Shown here: one piece after another, positions 8,872 to 16,179 of the stretch
How the letters are laid out: each line of letters starts with the position of its first letter
Position numbering within the stretch: position 1 is the stretch's first letter
From: Stieleria sedimenti
Lineage (GTDB): Bacteria; Planctomycetota; Planctomycetia; Pirellulales; Pirellulaceae
Length of the DNA stretch: 32,014 nucleotides
NCBI RefSeq assembly: GCF_025060895.1
Contig: NZ_JANZKV010000014.1
Coordinates: forward strand, 1-32,014
Direction of reading: 5' to 3'
The notes under the pieces: model-generated
Told to the model about the DNA's origin: nothing
The model's input: only the letters and a program-made list of their open reading frames with translations
Databases searched by the model: none
Program-made: the position numbers and the translations under genes

Positions 8872-9504
8872 TCAGCGGCGGCGACGCAGCAAGATCCCGC
8901 AGCTGATCAAGCCGGCCAGGGCGGCGGAGGCGGGTTCGGGTACGGCACTGATGCGTGCGACCGAAACGTTGTCGATGAACAAACTCGATGTGCTGCCGAT
9001 GTTTGCACCGGTCGCGGCATTGAACTGTAGCGTGATGCCGCCGCTGACATCCGGGCCCGTGACGGGGCTGAAACTGAAACGCTGGTAATCACTGGTCAGC
9101 GCGAGCGGCCCGCCGCCAAGGATCGGATTCGCCGATGTGCCTCCGCCGGCGATTTCAGAGAAGAACTCCGCGAATGCCACGCCGCCATTGGTCCCGGCCC
9201 CCTTGGCATCAAACGAAATTAAGATCGTTTCGCCGGCCGTGACCAGACCAACGCCAAGATTGGCCTGCTTGATCACTAGAGCTGAACCGGAAACATCGTT
9301 GAACAACTCGCCGGCGAAGCTACCCGTCTTGCTGTCGCTGGTGACGGCAAACGTTTGCGCCGGTGAAGCAAAGGACGTCCAGCCGCTGGTGTTCCCGGTT
9401 TCAAAGTCGCCGTTGGTCGTCAACTCCGCGGCGACGTCATCGGGCGCGACCAAGGCGAGGGCCAAAACCAGACCACTAAGACAAATCGGTTTGATCGCTG
9501 ACAT
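8872..9504 (-). CDS. PEP-CTERM sorting-domain protein with CBM-like fold
   Basis: Exported protein of 210 aa. It has an N-terminal signal peptide (MSAIKPICLSGLVLALALVA, cleavage probably near DDVAA), a beta-rich body starting ELTTNGDFETGNTSGWTSF, which is the usual opening of carbohydrate-binding-module-like (CBM_4_9-type) jelly-roll domains, and a C-terminal VPEPASAALAGLISCGILLRRRR: a PEP motif, a hydrophobic stretch and an Arg cluster. This tail directs exosortase-dependent sorting to the envelope. The frame continues upstream to 9621, but the signal peptide fixes the start at the ATG at 9504. It is monocistronic and convergent with the second kinase. The ligand is unknown, and no exosortase is in the window. 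Confidence 0.88.
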   Translation of the reverse strand: MSAIKPICLSGLVLALALVAPDDVAAELTTNGDFETGNTSGWTSFASPAQTFAVTSDSKTGSFAGELFNDVSGSALVIKQANLGVGLVTAGETILISFDAKGAGTNGGVAFAEFFSEIAGGGTSANPILGGGPLALTSDYQRFSFSPVTGPDVSGGITLQFNAATGANIGSTSSLFIDNVSVARISAVPEPASAALAGLISCGILLRRRR

Positions 9505-9640
9505 CGTTTTTCTTTTCAATGGGGAGGCGCGGAACGACACTACCCTACACGAATGAGCGATGATCCCCGTTTTTTCTGCAAAGATTGCCAAGATTGACCG
9601 GGCCGCGACCGACACCCCCATGGGAAACGCCGGAGGGATC

Positions 9641-9726
9641 CAGCAACCGTTGGTGTTCAGCCTTTAGGCGATTCTTGGTCGCTGCGACGCAGCGACAGTG
9701 GGCGGCGAAAGCCTGGACACCAACGA
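9641..9726 (+). repeat. Palindromic extragenic repeat, family A, copy 2
   Basis: An 86-bp element beginning CAGCAACCGTTGGTGTTCAG and ending GGACACCAACGA. The centre is a perfect stem (9678-9685 and 9689-9696, arm GTCGCTGC, 3-nt loop). It is the inverted counterpart of the copy at 19-99. A right-end partial copy follows at 9759-9784. Confidence 0.75.
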
Positions 9727-9758
9727 GCCGAAAAAAACCCCTTTCCCCTTTTCGATCA

Positions 9759-9784
9759 GCGAAAGCCCAACACCAACGATTGCT
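9759..9784 (+). repeat. Partial family A repeat (right end only) overlapping the sua5 stop codon
   Basis: GCGAAAGCCCAACACCAACG followed by ATTGCT repeats the right end of the family A element. Its last bases overlap the TAG stop (9783-9785, minus strand) of the threonylcarbamoyl-AMP synthase gene, so the final codons of that gene come close to repeat sequence. Confidence 0.55.
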
Positions 9785-10811
9785 ACCCGGCGGCGCGGTC
9801 GATGCGATCCATGATGGCCCGCCCGATGCCGGTTCGCTCGCAGCGGTCGATCACGATCAACTCGCATCCGGTCGCGTCGGCTTGGCGGATCGCCGTGAAC
9901 AAGTGCTGTGCGACTTCGTTCAAATCACCGCTCGAGCTGAGCGTACGATACCAACCGAAACGGCCGGCTTGGTCATCGGGCAAGGGGGCAAAGGCGATCC
10001 GCGCGACACGCGACGGTTCAATGTCAGTGGGTCGCCATGCCTCGACCGTCCGCAACGGCTTGGTCGGCGCGTAGTGCTTGGCGAGCATACCGGGTGCGGG
10101 CATGGGTGCCACCGGGTCGGTCGGTCGGGAGTGGTCACCGGCGGCCTTGGCGGCATCGTCGTGAGGCAGATGGACGCACCCGAACGCGTCTTGAAGCTGC
10201 TCCACCGAGAGGCCTCCCGGTCGCAGCAATTCGACTCCGTCACGCCGCAGCCGAATGATCGTTGACTCCAGTCCACATTCACATTCACCGCCGTCGAGAA
10301 TCATTGCGACCGTGTCGCCGAGCCCTTGCCGAACGTGCTCGGCGCACGTCGGGCTGACGTAGTTGGACGGGTTGGCACTGGGTGCGGCGATCGGGAACTC
10401 GCACGCGGCCAGCAACGATCGCATCACCGGATGGCTGGGAACGCGGACGGCAACGGTCGGCGCTCCGGCGGTGACTTCATCGACCACGTCGGCCGAACGG
10501 GGAACCACGACGGTCAACGGCCCGGGCCAAAACGCCGCGGCGCGTCGCCACTGGGCGGCCAACCATTCGAGATGATCGACGCGGACCCAACGCCGGGCCG
10601 ACTCTTCGGAATCGACATGAATGATCAGTGGATTGTTCGCCGGCCGCCCCTTGGCCTGGAAGATCTTGCGAACCGCAATCGAGTTGGTCGCGTCAGCGGC
10701 CAGCCCATAAACCGTTTCGGTCGGAACACCGACCAGTTGTCCGTCGGCAAGGAGTCTGGCCGCTTCGGCGATCGAAGCATTCGATGCGGCTTTGATCTTG
10801 GAACTTGGCAC
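9783..10811 (-). CDS. sua5: L-threonylcarbamoyladenylate synthase, two-domain Sua5 type
   Basis: Makes threonylcarbamoyl-AMP from threonine, bicarbonate and ATP, the first step of the universal t6A37 modification of ANN-decoding tRNAs. The 342 aa comprise an N-terminal YrdC domain (about 12-200) and a C-terminal Sua5 domain (about 225-340). Visible motifs are the opening VPTETVYGLAADA, the substrate-binding KGRPANNPL, the PIAAPSANPS loop, GLESTIIRL and LLRPGGLS. The linker PAPGMLAKHYAPTKPL is the signature joining the two domains. The start is a GTG at 10811, 7 nt after the rph stop, so the two genes are probably co-transcribed and coupled. The length fits Sua5 rather than the single-domain TsaC. 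Confidence 0.95.
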   Translation of the reverse strand: MPSSKIKAASNASIAEAARLLADGQLVGVPTETVYGLAADATNSIAVRKIFQAKGRPANNPLIIHVDSEESARRWVRVDHLEWLAAQWRRAAAFWPGPLTVVVPRSADVVDEVTAGAPTVAVRVPSHPVMRSLLAACEFPIAAPSANPSNYVSPTCAEHVRQGLGDTVAMILDGGECECGLESTIIRLRRDGVELLRPGGLSVEQLQDAFGCVHLPHDDAAKAAGDHSRPTDPVAPMPAPGMLAKHYAPTKPLRTVEAWRPTDIEPSRVARIAFAPLPDDQAGRFGWYRTLSSSGDLNEVAQHLFTAIRQADATGCELIVIDRCERTGIGRAIMDRIDRAAG

Positions 10812-10818
10812 GTGACGG

Positions 10819-11514
10819 TCAGCCGATCACATCGAGTTGTAACTTCGTCAGTTCGGCGATTCCCTTGCGGGCCACCGCCAGCATGGCGGCCAATTGGTCG
10901 TCGTCAAAGGTCGCTTCTTCGCCGGTGCCTTGGATTTCCACGAACTTGCCGCGACCGGTCATGACGACGTTCATGTCGACGTCGGCGGCGAAATCCAGTT
11001 CGTAGTCGAGGTCCAGTTTGACGGTGTCCTTGATCACTCCCACACTGATCGCCGCGATGCTGTCGCGCAGCGGTCCTTCACCGATCTTTGCGTCGGGCAA
11101 TTCATTCTGCACCGCTTTGGCCAGCGCGATGAAGCCGCCGGTGATCGATGCGGTTCGCGTGCCGCCGTCGGCTTGCAAGACATCGCAATCGACGACGATG
11201 GAGCGTTCGCCGAGGGCCTTCAGGTCCACCACGGCACGCAACGAGCGGCCGATCAACCGCTGGATTTCCGTCGTCCGTCCGTCCACCTTGCTGCGTTCGC
11301 GTCGCTTCCGCGGCACGGTGCTGCCGGGCAGCATGTTGTATTCGGCGGTGACCCAGCCTTTGCCCTTGCCTTCCATCCACGGCGGAACGCTGGGTTCCAC
11401 CGATGCGGTGCACAGGACGATCGTGTTGCCGGATTGGTACAGCACGTTGGCGGGATGATGGGCCAGGTAGCCGAGTTGGATCTCGACCGGGCGTAATTGA
11501 TCGTCGGGGCGCAT
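10819..11514 (-). CDS. rph: Ribonuclease PH
   Basis: Phosphorolytic 3'-5' exoribonuclease that trims tRNA 3' ends, normally a hexamer. The 231-aa protein is diagnostic along its whole length: MRPDDQLRPVEI, GNTIVLCTASVEPSVPPWM, GWVTAEYNMLPGST, the Arg-rich VPRKRRERSKVDGRTTEIQ, IGRSLRAVVDL, and the phosphate-site VDCDVLQADGGTRTASITGG. The open frame runs upstream to 11703, but those 63 extra codons are Pro/Ser-rich sequence translated from the extragenic repeat cluster, so I start at the ATG at 11514, where family homology begins. The N-terminus is slightly shorter than usual (MRPDDQLRP instead of MRxDGRxxDQLRP). Followed closely by sua5; both act in tRNA maturation. Confidence 0.95.
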   Translation of the reverse strand: MRPDDQLRPVEIQLGYLAHHPANVLYQSGNTIVLCTASVEPSVPPWMEGKGKGWVTAEYNMLPGSTVPRKRRERSKVDGRTTEIQRLIGRSLRAVVDLKALGERSIVVDCDVLQADGGTRTASITGGFIALAKAVQNELPDAKIGEGPLRDSIAAISVGVIKDTVKLDLDYELDFAADVDMNVVMTGRGKFVEIQGTGEEATFDDDQLAAMLAVARKGIAELTKLQLDVIG

Positions 11515-11566
11515 GGAGGGGGAGATGGAGTGGGGTGGAAGTGTTGCGGAAAGGATGTTCGGTGAA

Positions 11567-11738
11567 GTGGCGTAAGCTTCCAGCTTGCGGGGCGTTGGTG
11601 GAGGGCTGGACGCTGACGCGTCTTGGGGGTTGGAGGGTAGACGCTGACGCGTCTCGGGGGACGCAAGCTGGAAGCTTACGCCACTCGCGTCACGGGGTCG
11701 CAAGCTGGAAGCTTACGCCACTTGGAAGCTGACGCCAC
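11567..11738. repeat. Extragenic repeat cluster between argF and rph
   Basis: A 23-bp unit (GTGGCGTAAGCTTCCAGCTT plus GCG) occurs once forward at 11567-11589 and twice inverted at 11662-11684 and 11699-11721, with a shortened copy at 11723-11738. Between the arms a second unit containing ACGCTGACGCGTCT and a G-run occurs twice (about 11609-11629 and 11639-11660). The forward and first inverted copies could form a 23-bp stem with a ~72-nt loop in the transcript between argF and rph. That could separate expression of the two gene pairs by stopping or processing the transcript. Confidence 0.85.
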
Positions 11739-11746
11739 TGGGGCTT

Positions 11747-12682
11747 TTAGCCGACGTTTTTGCCGATCCACTCGCGACCGAGCAGCCAGACGAGCAAGCC
11801 TTTTTGGGCGTGCATCCGGTTTCCGGCTTGGCGGACGATGTCGCTTTGATCCCCGTCGATCACTTCGTCGGTGATTTCTTCGCCGCGCACCGCCGGCAAA
11901 CAATGCAGCACGCGAGCCGACGCGGGCGCCGCCTGGAGCAAGGTCTTGTTGAGCTGGAAATCTTTGAAGGCCTGACGGCGGGCGACCATCTCGGCTTCTT
12001 GTCCCATGCTGGTCCAGACATCGGTGTAGATCGCGTCGGCCGTCTGCACCGCCGCGGCGGGGTCATGCAGGGTTTCGATCGCCGCGTCCGGATAGGCGGC
12101 CTGGACCTTTGACATCCAATCCGAATCCATCTGATACCCCTCGGGACAGGCCAACGTGAATCGCATCTTCAGCATGGCGCAAATCAATGCCAGCGACTGA
12201 GCGACGTTGTTGCCGTCGCCGACGAACACCAGATGCTTGCCGACGTAGGACCCGAACACTTCTTCGATCGTCAGAATATCCGCCAAGGCCTGGCAGGGGT
12301 GGCAGAGATCGGTCAATCCGTTGATCACCGGCATGGCGTTGAAGCTGGCCAACAATTCCACTTTGGTATGCTGTTTGGCGCGACAGACGACGGCGTCGAC
12401 GAATTGGCCGAGCACGTTGGTGAAGTCGGACGGTGCTTCACGTTTCCCCCAACCGACATCGGAACCGAGAAACAGACTCTCGCCTCCCAGCTGCGCCATC
12501 CCGGCCTCGAAGCTCACCCGCGTCCGCAAGCTCGGCTTTTCGAACAGCAGCGCGATGACCTGGTTCTTCAAGATGTTGGGCCGATCACCGGCCGCCAACT
12601 TTTGCTTGACGACACCGGCGGTCCGCAGAATCAGCTGCAACTCGTCGGGACTGATGTCGAACAGGGATAAGAAGTGTTGCAT
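11747..12682 (-). CDS. argF: Ornithine carbamoyltransferase
   Basis: Transfers carbamoyl from carbamoyl phosphate to ornithine to give citrulline in arginine biosynthesis. 311 aa, normal for the family. Carbamoyl-phosphate site [13 protein letters not shown] (48-60), [10 protein letters not shown] (128-137), ornithine-side DVWTSMGQE (221-229), [15 protein letters not shown] (260-274) and the C-terminal [10 protein letters not shown]. The phosphate loop is SLRTR rather than the commoner STRTR, and HCLPA is followed by V instead of H. The SMG loop and HCLP triad favour ornithine rather than acetyl- or succinylornithine as substrate, but this is a family inference. The ATG at 12682 is 59 nt downstream of the argB stop on the same strand. 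Confidence 0.93.
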   Translation of the reverse strand: MQHFLSLFDISPDELQLILRTAGVVKQKLAAGDRPNILKNQVIALLFEKPSLRTRVSFEAGMAQLGGESLFLGSDVGWGKREAPSDFTNVLGQFVDAVVCRAKQHTKVELLASFNAMPVINGLTDLCHPCQALADILTIEEVFGSYVGKHLVFVGDGNNVAQSLALICAMLKMRFTLACPEGYQMDSDWMSKVQAAYPDAAIETLHDPAAAVQTADAIYTDVWTSMGQEAEMVARRQAFKDFQLNKTLLQAAPASARVLHCLPAVRGEEITDEVIDGDQSDIVRQAGNRMHAQKGLLVWLLGREWIGKNVG

Positions 12683-12741
12683 GAGAAGAACAGCTCACTT
12701 GCCAGCGTGATGAGAGAGATGTCGAGACACGACAAGGTTAG

Positions 12742-13605
12742 TTACTTGTAGATTTCGGTGCCGACGCCTTCCGAGGTGTAAATTTCCAACAGCAACGAAT
12801 GTCGCAGTCGGCCGTCGACGATGTGCACCTTGCCGACGCCTCGTCCGAGTGTTTCCAAACAGGCTTCGACTTTGGGAATCATACCCGAGGCGATGTGACC
12901 GGAGTCGATCAACGCACGGGCTTCGGTTTCATTGAGCGAGTGGATGATCGTGTCGGGATCATCTTTGTCCATGCGAACGCCGTTGACGTCGGAAAGGAAA
13001 ACCAGCTTTTCGGCTCCGAGTGCCTGTGCGACCGCCATCGCCGCGGTGTCCGCATTGACGTTGTAACAACGCCCATCTTTGCCTTCGCAGAAACTGGGGA
13101 TGACCGGAACCTGATCGGTGTACAACAGCCCTTCGATGACGCTGCGGTCAACTTCGGTCACCTGGCCGACGTGTCCCAAGTCTTCTCCGCTGTCCAGCTT
13201 CAACGGTTCTCCGAACAGCACGTTGGTGCTGTGCACGGACAGATTCATCGCCCGGCCACCAAGCCGCTCGATCTCGTCGGTCAAAAACTGATTGACTTCT
13301 CCGGCCAACACCCGCCGCACGACTTCTAAGGTCGCATCGTCGGTGTATCGCCGGCCGTGGATGAATTTTGGCTCCACGTTCGATTCGGCCAACGCCCGGT
13401 TGATCGCTTTCCCCCCGCCGTGAACCACCACGGGTTTCATGCCCACCGTTTCCATGAAGATCACATCCAACAGGATGTGCATCAACGCGTTCTCATCGTC
13501 CAGCACACTGCCGCCGAGCTTGATGACGGTGGTCTTGCCGCGGAACCTGCGAATCCATCCCATCGCTTCGATGAGAGTGTCAGCTTTGGCGATCGCTTCT
13601 TGCAC
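12742..13605 (-). CDS. argB: Acetylglutamate kinase
   Basis: Phosphorylates N-acetylglutamate, the second step of arginine synthesis. About 287 aa. Motifs, numbered from the chosen start: KLGGS (29-33) for nucleotide phosphates, HGGGK (63-67 region), [13 protein letters not shown], the [16 protein letters not shown] acetylglutamate/nucleotide loop, [10 protein letters not shown] and [10 protein letters not shown]. The N-terminal helix before the first strand ([20 protein letters not shown]) is the extension found in hexameric, arginine-inhibited enzymes, so feedback inhibition by arginine is likely. Two GTG starts are possible: 13605, with GGAG 8 nt upstream and the expected N-terminus, and 13644, which adds 13 residues. 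I prefer 13605. Followed by argF; divergent from proC. Confidence 0.93.
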   Translation of the reverse strand: MQEAIAKADTLIEAMGWIRRFRGKTTVIKLGGSVLDDENALMHILLDVIFMETVGMKPVVVHGGGKAINRALAESNVEPKFIHGRRYTDDATLEVVRRVLAGEVNQFLTDEIERLGGRAMNLSVHSTNVLFGEPLKLDSGEDLGHVGQVTEVDRSVIEGLLYTDQVPVIPSFCEGKDGRCYNVNADTAAMAVAQALGAEKLVFLSDVNGVRMDKDDPDTIIHSLNETEARALIDSGHIASGMIPKVEACLETLGRGVGKVHIVDGRLRHSLLLEIYTSEGVGTEIYK

Positions 13606-13704
13606 GCGGGAGACTCCAAACCGTGAGAAGGTTAAACTGTGCACGTCGAATTGGGCAAAACGAAAAACGGACCATGCTAGGTGCCCGCCCGATGGGGGTC
13701 AATT

Positions 13705-13718
13705 GCGGGCCGGCCCGC
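13705..13718. promoter_or_regulatory. Perfect 14-bp GC palindrome in the argB-proC divergent region
   Basis: GCGGGCCGGCCCGC is identical on both strands and lies in the 193-nt gap between the divergent argB and proC starts. A further CCGGGCCC follows directly. It could be an operator or a hairpin in the proC leader. It does not resemble an AT-rich ArgR box. Confidence 0.3.
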
Positions 13719-13798
13719 CGGGCCCAGGTATCCGAAAAGAACCGCGTTTCCAACGCCTTTCCGCCCCCCTGCGGGGCATTTACCAAAAAGAACCCTTG

Positions 13799-14605
13799 AT
13801 GAATAAAGCGACTGTTGTAGTGATCGGCGGCGGACAGATGGGGCGTGCGTTGGTCGGCGGGATGCTGGCATCCGGCTTCGCCGCAGCCGATCGGATCACC
13901 ATCGTGGACCCCAGCCCCGACAGCCGCCAGTGGTGGGCCGATCAACACCCGGCCGTCGGATGCCTGGACCAAATGGGTGACGATGCCGACCAGGCGGACG
14001 TCTTTCTGCTAGCCGTCAAACCGCACTTGATCCCACAGGTGGCGGCCGAAATCGCCAACCGTGTCGAGCACACCAAACTGATCGTTTCGATCGCCGCCGG
14101 CGTTTCGCTGACAACGTTGTGCGAGCACGCCGGACACGAACGCGTGATCCGCGTGATGCCCAACACCCCCAGCCTGGTCGGCGCCGGAGCGAGTGCGTTT
14201 TGCGTCGCGGCCGGCGCGACCGACGACGATTGCCGGTGGATCGAACAGGCCTTGGCCGGCGTCGGCACCGTCGCCCGCGTCGCCGAAGCCCAGATGGATG
14301 CGGTCACCGGACTGAGCGGCTCCGGCCCGGCGTACATCTGTTTGGTGATCGAGGCACTCGCCGACGGCGGCGTGCTGGCGGGGCTACCGAGACCGCTGGC
14401 GATGACCCTGGCCGCTCAGACCGTGCTGGGGACTGCGAAGATGGTTGCCGAAACCGGACGCCACCCGGCCGAACTGAAAGACGCCGTCGCCAGCCCCGGC
14501 GGCACGACGATCGCCGCGCTCAAGGTTTTGGAAGAACGGGGCCTACGCGCGGCGCTGATCAACGCGGTCGAAGCGAGCGCGAAACGCAGCGGGGAGTTGG
14601 GTTAG
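13799..14605 (+). CDS. proC: Pyrroline-5-carboxylate reductase
   Basis: Last step of proline synthesis: NAD(P)H-dependent reduction of pyrroline-5-carboxylate. 268 aa, typical length. N-terminal Rossmann nucleotide loop VVVIGGGQMGRALVGGM (about 6-22), LLAVKPHLIPQV, LIVSIAAGVSL, the RVMPNTPSLVGAGASAF stretch, and the C-terminal dimerisation/catalytic GLSGSGPAYICLVIEAL with SPGGTTIAAL. The open frame extends to 13439, but that part is the shadow of argB plus the intergenic region. The ATG at 13799 gives the canonical start MNKATVVVIG. Transcribed away from argB and convergent with sucB. Confidence 0.96.
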   Translation: MNKATVVVIGGGQMGRALVGGMLASGFAAADRITIVDPSPDSRQWWADQHPAVGCLDQMGDDADQADVFLLAVKPHLIPQVAAEIANRVEHTKLIVSIAAGVSLTTLCEHAGHERVIRVMPNTPSLVGAGASAFCVAAGATDDDCRWIEQALAGVGTVARVAEAQMDAVTGLSGSGPAYICLVIEALADGGVLAGLPRPLAMTLAAQTVLGTAKMVAETGRHPAELKDAVASPGGTTIAALKVLEERGLRAALINAVEASAKRSGELG

Positions 14606-14756
14606 TTTCAGGTTTCAGGTTTCAGGTTTCATTGTTGCCCGATATTTTCTTGTCTGGCCATTCTTCGTCCGTCCACCATTTTTCTGCCCTCCATTTTTCT
14701 GTCACTTGCCGGTCGCCAACTGACTTGGAACTTGAAACTCGAAACCTGAAACTTTT
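14606..14756. repeat. Short tandem and inverted repeats between convergent proC and sucB
   Basis: Begins with three and a half copies of a 7-bp unit, AGGTTTC (14606-14630), contains two CCATTTTTCTG copies in the middle, and ends with the inverted partner GAAACCTGAAA (about 14741-14751). The ends can pair as an ~11-bp stem on either strand, so it may end transcription from both sides. No intervening gene is seen. Confidence 0.6.
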
Positions 14757-16067
14757 CTAAAGCTCCAAAAACAATCGCGCCGGATCTTCGATCACTTCCT
14801 TGATCGTGATGAGGAACCCGACGGCTTCGCGGCCGTCGACGATGCGGTGATCGTAGGTCAGCGCGACGTACATCATCGGGCGGATTTCGACTTTGCCTTC
14901 GATCGCGACGGGCCGGTCTTGGATCGAATGCAATCCCAGGATCCCGCTTTGCGGCGGATTGACGATCGGGGTGCTGAGCAGCGAACCGTAGACGCCGCCG
15001 TTGCTGATCGTGAACGTGCCGCCGATCAAATCTTCGGCTTGCAAACGGTTCTCGGTCGCCTGTTTGGCGAAGTCGGCGATCGTCCACTCGATTTCGGCAA
15101 ACGACAATCGTTCGGTGTTGCGGATGATGGGCACGACCAATCCTTTCCCGCCGCCGATGGCAACACCGATGTCTTGGTAGTTGCGATAGATCGCGCTGTC
15201 TTCGCGAATCTCGGCGTTGACGGCCGGAAAACGCCGCAGCGCCTCGACGGCGGCTTTGGCGAAGAACGACATGAAGCCCAGTTTGACGCCGTGCTTTTCC
15301 AGGAACGCGTCTTTGTATTTCTTGCGGAGACTCATCACCGGCTGCATGTCGATCTCGTTGAACGTCGTCAGCAGTGCCGCGGTTTGCTGGGCGTTGACCA
15401 ACCGCGAGGCGATGGTTCGGCGCAGCATGCTGAGCGGCTTGACCTCTTCGCTACGATCGGGCGCACCGGTCATCAGCGTGCTGGTCGGCTTGGACGGTGC
15501 AGTCACGGCCGTTGAGGCGGCAGGCTTGCCAGGCGATTTTTCCGCGGGCGGTGCTTCGGCGGGTTTGGAGGCCTGTTTCGACCCGGCCGATTCGAGATAC
15601 CGCTGCACGTCCTCTTTCAACAGACGGCCGCCGGGGCCGCTGGCCGGAACGTCCGAAGCCGACAAACCGTTCTCGTCGAGCAGGCGCTGGGCGGCGGGCA
15701 TCACAAAACTGGCGGCCGATCCGCCCGAGCCGGCTGCGCCCGACCCGGATCCGCCGGTGGAATCGGCTGACGCGGTGGCCGAGCCCGAGCCTGGGGACGC
15801 CGATGCGTCTGAGTCAGGTTTCGGGGCGACGCGGATTTTCGCGATCAGCTCACCGATCTCGGCGAAATCGCCCTCCTGCTTGCTGATTCCTTCCAAGAAT
15901 CCGGCCGCCGGGGCGGGCAGCTGAACCGATGCCTTTTCCGTTTCAATCTCCACCAAGTCCTCGCCCGATTCGACCCATTCGCCTTCGGACTTGATCCAAG
16001 CCCCCAATTGAACTTCGGTGATGGATTCGCCAACGGTCGGCACTTCAACGTCTACGATTTCGCTCAC
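14757..16067 (-). CDS. sucB: 2-oxoglutarate dehydrogenase E2 (dihydrolipoyllysine succinyltransferase)
   Basis: Core E2 enzyme of the 2-oxoglutarate dehydrogenase complex in the TCA cycle, carrying succinyl groups to CoA. 436 aa. An N-terminal lipoyl domain ([13 protein letters not shown] at 7-19; lipoyl lysine K45 in [12 protein letters not shown]) is followed by a Ser/Gly/Ala-rich linker, a peripheral-subunit-binding domain ([20 protein letters not shown]...[12 protein letters not shown]), a second Ala/Pro-rich linker, and the catalytic acyltransferase domain ending [12 protein letters not shown] with the HxxxDG residues. The VPTVGES opening and overall layout favour the succinyl rather than acetyl enzyme. 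The longer frame starts with TTG at 16085; I prefer the GTG at 16067 ([10 protein letters not shown]), preceded by GGAAG. No sucA is adjacent. The gene follows the SNF2 helicase after ~110 nt. Confidence 0.93.
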   Translation of the reverse strand: MSEIVDVEVPTVGESITEVQLGAWIKSEGEWVESGEDLVEIETEKASVQLPAPAAGFLEGISKQEGDFAEIGELIAKIRVAPKPDSDASASPGSGSATASADSTGGSGSGAAGSGGSAASFVMPAAQRLLDENGLSASDVPASGPGGRLLKEDVQRYLESAGSKQASKPAEAPPAEKSPGKPAASTAVTAPSKPTSTLMTGAPDRSEEVKPLSMLRRTIASRLVNAQQTAALLTTFNEIDMQPVMSLRKKYKDAFLEKHGVKLGFMSFFAKAAVEALRRFPAVNAEIREDSAIYRNYQDIGVAIGGGKGLVVPIIRNTERLSFAEIEWTIADFAKQATENRLQAEDLIGGTFTISNGGVYGSLLSTPIVNPPQSGILGLHSIQDRPVAIEGKVEIRPMMYVALTYDHRIVDGREAVGFLITIKEVIEDPARLFLEL

Positions 16068-16179
16068 GGCTTCCGGATGTCCCAATCAAAGATGAAGATC
16101 GAATTTTTCCCGTCAAACGCGGGCATCGTCACAGGATAACGGGCAAATGCCAAGGTGTCATCGACGGAAACGGGCCCAT

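Noticed and set aside
11515-11703. N-terminal extension of the rph frame by 63 codons
   Set aside because: It is translated from the extragenic repeat cluster and lies before the canonical RNase PH start MRPDDQLRP.
13439-13798. Upstream extension of the proC frame
   Set aside because: It covers the 5' end of argB on the other strand and the intergenic region. The Rossmann fold begins right after the ATG at 13799.
14606-14630. Tandem AGGTTTC units as a possible CRISPR-like or phase-variable repeat
   Set aside because: Units are 7 bp, without spacers, and lie between two convergent genes after the proC stop, so they cannot shift a reading frame. They fit an ordinary extragenic repeat.
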